This document shows positions 1 through 5,482 of a stretch of DNA of 6,456 bases, piece by piece. This stretch comes from JBCDCU01 sp039180865 (GTDB lineage Bacteria; Pseudomonadota; Alphaproteobacteria; Rhizobiales; JACESI01): assembly GCA_039180865.1 (NCBI GenBank), contig JBCDCZ010000261.1, positions 1 through 6,456 on the forward strand, read 5' to 3'. The notes under the pieces were generated by a model that did not search any database, was not told the origin of the DNA, and saw only the letters and a program-made list of their open reading frames with translations. Position 1 is the first letter of the stretch. The number at the start of each line of letters is the position of its first letter. The translations under genes and the position numbers were made by a program.

Positions 1-1
1 G

Positions 2-286
2 TTGGAACATATCAAGATGACGACGGATGGGCGAACCGAGTTCATCATCATTGTCGATATCAACATGCCACGCTGCAATGGCTTCGAACTGCTTGATCTC
101 ATTCGTGCGCACGACGCCTACCGCGAGACTCCTGTGATTATGCTCTCCGTATCAGACGATGAGTCCGACATCTTTGAAGCCTTCGAACGTGGGGCGAATG
201 GATATGTTGTGAAACCGTTTTCTTCCGATGAATTCTTCGCCGCTCTGTCAAATGTCCCCAGTGTGAAACAGCAGATTGTTCAATGA
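2..286 (+). CDS. Single-domain response regulator (CheY/Rcp1-like receiver), 5'-truncated by the window
   Basis: This is the C-terminal two thirds of a receiver domain; about 38-40 N-terminal residues, including the acidic pair, lie before the window, so the TTG at base 2 is not taken as the start. The visible part has the phosphoacceptor Asp (visible residue 19, in VDINMP), the switch Ser (residue 49, in MLSVS) and the conserved Lys (residue 71, in VVKPF). The Asp-Ser and Ser-Lys spacings of 30 and 22 match CheY. The protein ends about 20 residues after the Lys, so there is no output or DNA-binding domain. Such receivers usually act by protein contact or as phosphorelay intermediates. The histidine kinase starting 164 bp downstream on the same strand is the likely partner. 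Family assignment is firm; the partner is inferred. Confidence 0.93.
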   Translation: MEHIKMTTDGRTEFIIIVDINMPRCNGFELLDLIRAHDAYRETPVIMLSVSDDESDIFEAFERGANGYVVKPFSSDEFFAALSNVPSVKQQIVQ

Positions 287-306
287 TATCGAGAGTCTTT
301 TGGCAA

Positions 307-336
307 TGAGCGCCGTTGAGCTTTCCTGAGCGCCGT
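307..336. repeat. Two exact 10-bp direct repeats, 20 bp apart
   Basis: TGAGCGCCGT occurs at 307-316 and again at 327-336, in the gap between the first receiver and the histidine kinase. A 20-bp period is about two helical turns, which would place two protein-binding sites on the same DNA face. It could be an operator for the kinase gene or a chance duplication. The rest of the 287-450 gap shows only a weak inverted repeat (TTTGA at 385-389, TCAAA at 397-401) and no convincing promoter or terminator. Confidence 0.3.
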
Positions 337-436
337 CACAGAAACGAGAATTTGTTCCCGCCATCGCGAAGAGGAATCTCCTTGTTTGATGCTACGTCAA
401 ATTCACACTCTCACAGGACAATACCAGCAAACCGGT

Positions 437-444
437 TGAGGGGT
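437..444 (+). promoter_or_regulatory. Ribosome binding site deciding the kinase start
   Basis: TGAGGGGT lies about 6-8 bases before the ATG at 451. No comparable site precedes the in-frame TTG at 316, so this site fixes the shorter start. Confidence 0.6.
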
Positions 445-450
445 GTATTG

Positions 451-1506
451 ATGCCCAAGTCGGAACGGTTCACGCCGCTGGCCGTATTGACGGTTTCTTT
501 GTGTTTGGTGGGCGTGGCGTGGCACTTTGCGGCGCTTCATTTTGGTGGTTCTCCGGGTGAACGCGGTGTCGGTCCATCAGGATTTTGGCGCGGGACTGAT
601 TATCTGGCACCGGGTGCAATTGCGATCGCATTGGCCGGCTTCACTCTTACAGCTGTTGCCTACAGCCTGGTGAAGTCTCTGGCATCGAATTATCGTCGGG
701 TCCGGCTTTCCGGGGATTTGAAAGATTCGCAAATCGGCTTTTTGAGCCGCGGCGCAGAAAGTCTGGCGCGGCGCGAGCGCTGTTGCCATGAACAAAAGGC
801 GGCAACCCATCTTGAACTTGAGCGGGCGAACGCATCTCTTGTTCAGCTTTCTTCAATCGCGGCGCATGATCTCAGAGCTCCGCTCAGAAGGATGGACGCG
901 TTTGTCGGTATCCTTCGCGAAGACTATGCCGAACGCTTGGATTCCGACGGTCTCGATATCCTCGCCCGCGTTGAAAAAGCTGCCGCGCGCATGCATCTGA
1001 TGGTTGATGCGCTTTTGAATTATTCAGCACGCCGTTTATCGAAAGAAACGATGCAAATTACGGGCGCACGCGCTCTGATTGATGGGGTCATCCGCGTAAG
1101 GTATGCCGGTGATGTGGCCTGGACTATAGAAAACCGCCTCGGTCCATCCGCAAGTATCAATTGCGATCCCGCGCTTATCTCCCACGTCTTCGTTCAACTT
1201 CTCGATAATGCGATCAAGTTTCAGGGCGAGCAACCGCTCCATATGGTGGTGGACGAAGTCGAGGCTGACGATGGCTTTATCGCAATCAGTTTCGCAGACA
1301 ATGGTATCGGTGTTGAACCGGAATTCGCAGATAAGATTTTCGAGATCTTTGCCCGTCTTCACAACGAGGACGAATATGATGGTGCCGGCATGGGCCTTAG
1401 CATCTGTCACAGGGTGGTATGTGACCACGGTGGGACGATCCTGTGCGATCGATCTTATCAGGGCGGTGCCCGCTTTATCGTTACCCTTCCGCGTGGAGCG
1501 GCTTGA
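451..1506 (+). CDS. Membrane-bound sensor histidine kinase (phytochrome-type HisKA + HATPase_c)
   Basis: The predicted 351-residue protein autophosphorylates a histidine and passes the phosphate to a receiver. Two hydrophobic segments (about residues 8-31 and 51-76) flank a short external loop of about 20 residues, too small for a known sensor fold. A charged, probably coiled-coil linker (about 78-136) leads to the HisKA domain with phosphoacceptor His139 in the H-box AHDLRAPLR, typical of the bacteriophytochrome-like group. The ATPase domain has the N-box (Asn253 in LLDNAIKF), G1 (DNGIG, 283-287), an F-box-like FEIFARL segment and G2 (GAGMGL, 311-316). The ATG at 451 is chosen because GAGGGG lies about 7 bases upstream and the hydrophobic segment starts right after it; the frame stays open to a TTG at 316, but that stretch looks non-coding. 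The stimulus is unknown; likely partners are the two flanking receivers. Confidence 0.93.
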   Translation: MPKSERFTPLAVLTVSLCLVGVAWHFAALHFGGSPGERGVGPSGFWRGTDYLAPGAIAIALAGFTLTAVAYSLVKSLASNYRRVRLSGDLKDSQIGFLSRGAESLARRERCCHEQKAATHLELERANASLVQLSSIAAHDLRAPLRRMDAFVGILREDYAERLDSDGLDILARVEKAAARMHLMVDALLNYSARRLSKETMQITGARALIDGVIRVRYAGDVAWTIENRLGPSASINCDPALISHVFVQLLDNAIKFQGEQPLHMVVDEVEADDGFIAISFADNGIGVEPEFADKIFEIFARLHNEDEYDGAGMGLSICHRVVCDHGGTILCDRSYQGGARFIVTLPRGAA

Positions 1507-1545
1507 TACTGCAGTCGCGCTCTCAGCAAGCATTAACCGAGTAAG

Positions 1546-1569
1546 CAAGGCCTCTCCTTCGGCTTCTTG
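1546..1569. terminator. Weak stem-loop between convergent genes
   Basis: In the 67-bp gap between the kinase stop and the second receiver stop, CAAGGCC (1546-1552) can pair with GGC (1561-1563) and CTTG (1566-1569) across a 2-base bulge and an 8-base loop. On the + strand it is followed by TTCTTC, not a clean T-run. It may act as a modest bidirectional terminator. The support is weak. Confidence 0.2.
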
Positions 1570-1573
1570 TTCT

Positions 1574-2035
1574 TCAAGCAGCCTTCATGGGTCTTCTCAC
1601 CAGATTGAAGACACCGCCTGCGGTCTCGACCAGATCGAGGTCTGAGACCGAACGGCAGATTTCCTGCCATGCTGCGATATCAAGCGGTTTACCAACGAAA
1701 AAATCCGCTCCGCCCGCTGCAGCGCGTCTGCGATCGCCAGGATCGTCCGATCCGCTGCAAATACCGGTCACGATACCTGACAGGCGGTTTGTTGCCCGCA
1801 GGTGCCTGATGCCATCCAACCCGGATTCGCAGGGCAGATTGAGGTCAAACAAAACGAGGGGCCCGGTCAGGGTATTCGTGTCCCACTTCTCGATTGTTCG
1901 CATGAAATCCGCGACGCCAAAAAAATGGATGATCTTGACGTTTATCTTTGATCGGCGCGTAGCGATTCGAGAGATGAAGTATTCATCTTCACAATCATCA
2001 ATCAAGATGACGGTATTCATCATGTATTGGTCCAT
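1574..2035 (-). CDS. Stand-alone response regulator receiver (Rcp1-like)
   Basis: A 153-residue protein that is essentially one receiver domain: acidic pair at Asp13-Asp14 (LIDDCEDE), phosphoacceptor Asp64 (LFDLNLP), switch Ser94 and conserved Lys116 (VGKPLD). The 30- and 22-residue spacings are canonical. The tail after about residue 125 is short and has no output domain. The ATG at 2035 is preceded by GAGGG (2045-2049) with a 9-base gap; two further ATGs at codons 5 and 6 are possible starts. The gene is convergent with the histidine kinase and so belongs to a separate transcript, but one kinase lying between two receivers suggests both exchange phosphate with it. A promoter-like sequence lies near 2100-2127. 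Receiver identity is firm; the role in the relay is inferred. Confidence 0.92.
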   Translation of the reverse strand: MDQYMMNTVILIDDCEDEYFISRIATRRSKINVKIIHFFGVADFMRTIEKWDTNTLTGPLVLFDLNLPCESGLDGIRHLRATNRLSGIVTGICSGSDDPGDRRRAAAGGADFFVGKPLDIAAWQEICRSVSDLDLVETAGGVFNLVRRPMKAA

Positions 2036-2099
2036 AGAATTCCGCCCTCATGATTCCAGTCATTAGAATACGTGTTTAGTTCTTATGGACCCCGCGATG

Positions 2100-2127
2100 A
2101 TTTTATTGTGTCAATAATTAATGACAA
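2100..2127 (-). promoter_or_regulatory. Putative promoter of the second receiver gene with embedded 18-bp palindrome
   Basis: On the minus strand TTGTCA (2127-2122) and TAAAAT (2105-2100) are separated by 16 bases, a reasonable sigma-70-type promoter giving a leader of about 60 bases before the ATG at 2035. Between and over these elements lies an 18-bp near-perfect palindrome (2109-2126): TGTCA, A, TAATTA, A, TGACA, in which only positions 6 and 13 break symmetry. A protein bound there would cover the promoter spacer. This is pattern recognition only. Confidence 0.4.
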
Positions 2128-2167
2128 GTTTCAATGTAAAGAAAAATATTCAGTCGGTTACTCCCAT

Positions 2168-2194
2168 TTATTTGGTAGAAACAAATAATTCTAC
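2168..2194. repeat. Interlocking inverted repeats
   Basis: Two perfect inverted repeats are interleaved: TTATTTG (2168-2174) with CAAATAA (2182-2188), and GTAGAA (2175-2180) with TTCTAC (2189-2194). The order A-B-A'-B' makes the two hairpins mutually exclusive, because the loops are too short (0-1 base) for a real pseudoknot. A further TTTGACAAA lies at 2196-2204. It may be an operator in the divergent promoter region or a two-state RNA switch. Confidence 0.4.
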
Positions 2195-2293
2195 GTTTGA
2201 CAAATGTTCCAATGCTTCTGCTGACCTCTGTTTTTCAATCGTTGCCATTTTGTAAAGGGATTTTTCCGAAACCGTCTACGCGCGTTTAAGGGC

Positions 2294-2303
2294 TTAGCGC
2301 TAA
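2294..2303. repeat. 10-bp perfect palindrome
   Basis: TTAGCGCTAA lies about 207 bp before the hydrolase start. It could be a small operator, but a perfect 10-mer palindrome can occur by chance in a gap of this length. Confidence 0.2.
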
Positions 2304-2342
2304 AGTCGAATGGCGTTTTGTCAAAGCGGCTTTCCCATCCCA

Positions 2343-2409
2343 CCGGCCGTCCAACGCAAACCCTGCATTTTGGCGGCCGGATTTCGCATCCCCGGCCGCC
2401 AATTCTTTT
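2343..2409 (+). promoter_or_regulatory. Attenuator-like leader: GC-rich terminator hairpin with competing upstream arm
   Basis: TTGGCGGCCGG (2370-2380) and CCGGCCGCCAA (2392-2402) form a perfect 11-bp stem with an 11-base loop, followed by TTCTTTT (2403-2409), which together resembles an intrinsic terminator on the + strand. Upstream, CCGGCCG (2343-2349) is perfectly complementary to CGGCCGG (2374-2380) in the left arm and could form an alternative stem that prevents the terminator. The element ends about 100 bases before the hydrolase ATG. It may be a transcription attenuator of the hydrolase, or the terminator of a short upstream RNA; no clear leader peptide or known riboswitch is recognisable. 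Confidence 0.45.
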
Positions 2410-2509
2410 GCTGCGGATCTCCTCCGAAGCTTTGGATCTTTGCTTTACCTCGCTTTTGTTTTTGAGGAGATTGCAAGCTGTCGGACTTTTTAGGAGATCG
2501 GTCCCGCCC

Positions 2510-3325
2510 ATGACGGACATTTTGAGCGAAAGGATCCTCGATCATCCCACCCTCGGGGTCGATCACGCAGGATCGGGTGACTTTCTGATTTTTCTCCACG
2601 GGATCGGCGGCAACCGAACAAATTGGGTCGAGCAGCTTGGATATTTTGCGCCAGACTATCAAACCGTCGCATGGGATGCGCGCGGATATGGGCTCAGTGA
2701 TGATTATGATGGGTCGCTAGATTTCAGCATGTTTTCCCATGACCTTCTCCGTGTGCTTGATCACTTCGACGTTGAAAAGGCGCATATATGCGGGCTTTCC
2801 ATGGGCGGTCTGATCGCTCAGGACTTCTATGCGCTCTATCCTGACCGGGTGAAGTCTCTCTCGCTGGTTGCCACATTCACTGGGTTCGATCACCTGACGG
2901 AGGAGGAGCGTCGGCGTTTCGTGGATCTGCGTCGGAAACCGCTGATTGAAGAGGGAAAAGAGCCGCGTGATATCGCACCCAATGTCGCTCAGATCCTTGC
3001 AGGGCCGGATGCCAGTGACGAAAACTTGGACCGTCTCATCGAGAGCATGGCCGCGCTCCATAAAGAGAGCTACGTCAAAACGATTGAGGCTATGGCGCAT
3101 TATAAGAGACGCCTTGATCTCTCCGAGATCGTGGTTCCGTGTGCCTTGATCTTCGCTGAAAACGATAGTCTCGCGACACCGGCCATTGGCTCTGATATGG
3201 CGCGCGCAATACCCGGCGCTTCCTATATCGAGTTTCCCCGAACCGGACATCTGATCAACATCGAGAAGCCTGACCGCTTCAATGAAACGCTAGGCGCGTT
3301 CCTGTCTTCCGTTCGATCAGGTTGA
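2510..3325 (+). CDS. Alpha/beta-hydrolase fold enzyme
   Basis: A 271-residue soluble hydrolase of the alpha/beta fold. The oxyanion-loop motif HGIGG is at residues 30-34, the nucleophile elbow GLSMGG gives Ser97, the acid is probably Asp219 (AENDSLAT) and the catalytic base is His247 (TGHLINIEKP). The motif order and length resemble 3-oxoadipate enol-lactonase-like and aromatic ester or thioester hydrolases, but the substrate cannot be read from sequence. It faces the gentisate genes and its stop overlaps the end of the FAH-family gene by 9 bp, so a role in supplying gentisate (for example from an ester or gentisyl-CoA) is an inference. The ATG at 2510 is chosen because homology begins there; AGGAG at 2492-2496 is rather far (13 bases). 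The frame is open back to 2318, but those residues look non-coding. No signal peptide is seen. Confidence 0.9.
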   Translation: MTDILSERILDHPTLGVDHAGSGDFLIFLHGIGGNRTNWVEQLGYFAPDYQTVAWDARGYGLSDDYDGSLDFSMFSHDLLRVLDHFDVEKAHICGLSMGGLIAQDFYALYPDRVKSLSLVATFTGFDHLTEEERRRFVDLRRKPLIEEGKEPRDIAPNVAQILAGPDASDENLDRLIESMAALHKESYVKTIEAMAHYKRRLDLSEIVVPCALIFAENDSLATPAIGSDMARAIPGASYIEFPRTGHLINIEKPDRFNETLGAFLSSVRSG

Positions 3326-4231
3326 ATTCACGACCGGATGGCGGATGGTGCCGATCCCCTCCACATGAGCGACAATAACATCGCCAGGCCACATCCATTC
3401 CTGAGGCGTACGCCCTGCCCCGACGCCGGACGGTGTTCCTGTTGCGATGATATCGCCGGGCTCCAGGGTCATGCCGGTTGAGATGTCAGCGATCAGGGTT
3501 GGTACATCGAACAGCAGATGTTTGGTGTTGGAATTCTGCTTCTCGACCCCATTCACGGTGAGCCAGAGATCGAGCGTATGAGGATCGGTGATTTCGTCCG
3601 TTGTGACGATGACCGGCCCGAACGGGGCATAGGTGTCTTGTCCCTTCGAGAAGATCCATTGACCGGCTCTACGGTTGTCACGGGCGCTGACATCGATCAT
3701 GACGCTATAACCAAAGACATGGGCCATGGCGTCCTCTTTTGAAACGCGGCGGGCCGTCCGTCCAATGATGACGGCAAGTTCAACTTCCCAATCGAGTTGC
3801 TGCGTGATCTCACCGTTGTGTTCAATTGGTTCATCTGGCCCGATGATCGCCGTTGGCGGCTTTGAGAAAATGACCGGCTTTTCCGGCAATTCCTTGGCTG
3901 TGTCGAGTGAGCGGCTCGATTCCTCAATATGATCGACGTAGTTGAGGCCGATACCGAAAACGTTCTTGCGAGGTCTCGGGATTGGAGCCAGTAGTTTGGC
4001 GTTTTCCAATGGGCGCGCTACACCGGCGGGCCTGCGGTCAGCGCTTTCATCCAGCGCCCGCTTCAAAGCGTCCAGCATATCCGGACCTTCGTCGATGAGA
4101 TCCAGCATCCTGTCGGGGAATGGTGTTCCAAGCGCTTTGCCGAGCGCGGAAACGTCGATGATCATATCGTCCTTGACGATGCCAAGTCTCGCTGGCGCTT
4201 CAACACCTGCCCGATAAGTTGAAAGCTTCAC
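3317..4231 (-). CDS. Fumarylacetoacetate hydrolase family protein, probable fumarylpyruvate/maleylpyruvate hydrolase
   Basis: A 304-residue FAH-superfamily enzyme: a short N-terminal domain (about 1-75) followed by the catalytic domain (about 80-300). The metal site is visible as Glu149 and Glu151 (DWEVELAVIIG) and Asp180 (MIDVSARD); His101 and Glu104 lie in GLNYVDHIEES, Lys196 in FSKGQD, and the family signature TGTPSGVG is at 264-271. Beside a gentisate dioxygenase the natural role is C-C hydrolysis of fumarylpyruvate (or maleylpyruvate directly) to pyruvate plus fumarate or maleate. The start is GTG at 4231, whose G is also the last base of the upstream TAG stop (TAGTG). GGAG at 4240-4243 sits 8 bases before it, so translational coupling is very likely. 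Its length is longer than small NagK-type fumarylpyruvate hydrolases as I recall them, so another FAH-family activity remains possible. Confidence 0.9.
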   Translation of the reverse strand: MKLSTYRAGVEAPARLGIVKDDMIIDVSALGKALGTPFPDRMLDLIDEGPDMLDALKRALDESADRRPAGVARPLENAKLLAPIPRPRKNVFGIGLNYVDHIEESSRSLDTAKELPEKPVIFSKPPTAIIGPDEPIEHNGEITQQLDWEVELAVIIGRTARRVSKEDAMAHVFGYSVMIDVSARDNRRAGQWIFSKGQDTYAPFGPVIVTTDEITDPHTLDLWLTVNGVEKQNSNTKHLLFDVPTLIADISTGMTLEPGDIIATGTPSGVGAGRTPQEWMWPGDVIVAHVEGIGTIRHPVVNST

Positions 4232-5379
4232 TATGTATGCTCCGGTGTGCGGGGATCGTCGATGATGGGCTGGTTGCCGTTGTTGTCGCCAAATGCTTCT
4301 TCGCGGTAAAGTCCGAGCGCGCGCATAACCGGCAAATCATTCAGACAGAAGAGGCACGCATCGTCCTTGTCAGACCCGTTGATATGCTCATGCCATGACC
4401 AGGACGGTACACAAAAGATGTCGCGCTCCGACCAGTCGTACCGTTTTCCGTTGATGATTGAATGCCCGTGTCCCTTTGCCACGTGATAAAGGAAGCTGCC
4501 AGTATGGCGGTGAGCGCGCGTCGCCTCGCCGGGCCGGAGCATCTGCATGCTTGCACCAAGGGTCTGCATCACCGGTCCTGATGTGACCGGGTTGATATAC
4601 TCCATCATCACGCCGTCGAAAGGCGACCCGTCCGTCGATGCGGCAAATTTAGTGAGCGCTTCATAGGTGACCTCCCATTCATATTTGAACATCGGAGAAT
4701 AGTCTTTTGGCCAGGGCGTGCCAGCCGGCGTCAGACCCGGATTACCCCAGGTTCCGGTCATATCGTCGACTGGATAACCGACAGCCTGTTGAAGATCGGG
4801 ATGGACTTCATAGAAGTTTGCTTCAAGCGCGTTGACGAGTGGAATATCGAGGCCGTCCTGCCAGATGCAGACCGTTCCGTCGGCTTCCACCGCATGTTCG
4901 TGCCATGTGCCATTGGGGGTGAGAACAAAGTCGTTCGCGCCAAGGGTCATCTTGTGACCATCGACGATTGTATAAGCGCCCTCTCCCTCCATGATGAAAC
5001 GGATTGCCGATGCTGAATGCCGGTGTGCCGAGGCGACTTCGCCCGGGTTCATGACCTGTAAGCCGGCGTAGATCCATCCGACGGCTGCAGCCACATCCGC
5101 CCGGCCGGGATTCTTCATGTAGATGACGCGGCGGCCTGCTTTTTCAGGGGTCACAAGATCAAGTGCTTTCAGGACATGGTCGCGCAAATCGCCATATCGC
5201 CAAACAACCGGAACGGATTGAGACTTCGGTTCCCAGGGCTCGATCTTGTTCGCTACGGTCCATAAAGCACCGGCATCATAGGTTTCGAGCTCTTCGTAAT
5301 AGGCGACGAGTTCGGGAGAATCTTCAACATTCGCGCGCCCGATTACGTCCTCCCGATAGGTGTCGTGTCTGGATGACAT
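4231..5379 (-). CDS. Gentisate 1,2-dioxygenase (bicupin ring-cleavage enzyme)
   Basis: A 382-residue cytoplasmic enzyme that uses Fe(II) and O2 to open gentisate (2,5-dihydroxybenzoate) to maleylpyruvate. The N-terminal region has the family hallmarks GALWTVAN (37-44) and VVWRYGDLR (58-66). Cupin 1 carries the iron ligands His119 and His121 (AHRHSAS) and His160 (TWHEH), with Arg127 and His162 nearby as substrate-side residues. Cupin 2 repeats the pattern with His290, His292 (AHRHTGS) and His330 (SWHEH). His119/121/160 have the same numbers I recall for the salicylate 1,2-dioxygenase of Pseudaminobacter salicylatoxidans, so salicylate or hydroxynaphthoate activity is an alternative within the family. 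The start ATG has a strong GGAGGA (5385-5390) 5 bases away. It lies 103 bp downstream of the LuxR-type gene and overlaps the FAH-family gene by one base. Confidence 0.93.
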   Translation of the reverse strand: MSSRHDTYREDVIGRANVEDSPELVAYYEELETYDAGALWTVANKIEPWEPKSQSVPVVWRYGDLRDHVLKALDLVTPEKAGRRVIYMKNPGRADVAAAVGWIYAGLQVMNPGEVASAHRHSASAIRFIMEGEGAYTIVDGHKMTLGANDFVLTPNGTWHEHAVEADGTVCIWQDGLDIPLVNALEANFYEVHPDLQQAVGYPVDDMTGTWGNPGLTPAGTPWPKDYSPMFKYEWEVTYEALTKFAASTDGSPFDGVMMEYINPVTSGPVMQTLGASMQMLRPGEATRAHRHTGSFLYHVAKGHGHSIINGKRYDWSERDIFCVPSWSWHEHINGSDKDDACLFCLNDLPVMRALGLYREEAFGDNNGNQPIIDDPRTPEHT

Positions 5380-5384
5380 CTCGC

Positions 5385-5390
5385 TCCTCC
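5385..5390 (-). promoter_or_regulatory. Strong ribosome binding site of the gentisate dioxygenase
   Basis: On the minus strand GGAGGA precedes the ATG at 5379 by 5 bases and fixes the start. It is only 2 bp from the palindrome at 5393-5410. Confidence 0.8.
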
Positions 5391-5392
5391 GT

Positions 5393-5410
5393 CTCTCCAG
5401 CCCTGCAGAG
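5393..5410. promoter_or_regulatory. tra/lux-box-like 18-bp imperfect palindrome
   Basis: CTCTCCAGCCCTGCAGAG is symmetric at 7 of 9 base pairs, with arms CTCTnCAG and CTGnAGAG. It has the 18-bp length of a TraR box and matches the box ATGTGCAGATCTGCACAT (from memory) at 11 of 18 positions, including CAG and CTGCA of the core. It lies in the LuxR-dioxygenase gap, just upstream of the dioxygenase ribosome binding site. That position is close to the start codon for a classic activator site, so repression, a very short leader, or chance are all possible. The rest of the 103-bp gap holds small palindromes (GTCGCGAC 5464-5471, TCTTAAGA 5474-5481) and no clear terminator or promoter. Confidence 0.35.
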
Positions 5411-5482
5411 CAATCAGTCTAGCGGGGGTCTTTCGGATTCGGAAGGCTTTAAGGGGAAGCAAGGTCGCGACGATCTTAAGAG

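Noticed and set aside
316..450. N-terminal extension of the histidine kinase from a TTG at 316
   Set aside because: No ribosome binding site at 316, composition unlike the rest of the protein, and a good GAGGGG-preceded ATG at 451 directly before the first membrane segment.
1036..1548. 170-codon minus-strand ORF
   Set aside because: Lies entirely opposite the kinase catalytic domains, whose motifs are unmistakable; a codon-bias shadow.
1587..2066. 159-codon + strand ORF
   Set aside because: Antisense to the second receiver, which has all receiver motifs and a ribosome binding site.
2168..2194. H-type RNA pseudoknot
   Set aside because: Both stems abut with 0-1 base loops, which is sterically too tight for both to form; kept only as interlocking repeats.
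2310..2465. 51-codon + strand ORF spanning the leader hairpin, a possible leader peptide
   Set aside because: No ribosome binding site ahead of its ATG, and no run of regulatory codons that would support attenuation by translation.
2318..2509. N-terminal extension of the alpha/beta hydrolase
   Set aside because: The stretch runs through the GC-rich hairpin and reads as low-quality protein; family similarity starts at the ATG at 2510.
2717..3250. 177-codon minus-strand ORF
   Set aside because: Antisense to the hydrolase with its full catalytic triad; no motif of its own.
5461..5481. Terminator after the LuxR gene
   Set aside because: The possible AAGATC/GACCTT stem has a mismatch and is followed by C-rich sequence rather than a T-run, so read-through into the dioxygenase remains open.
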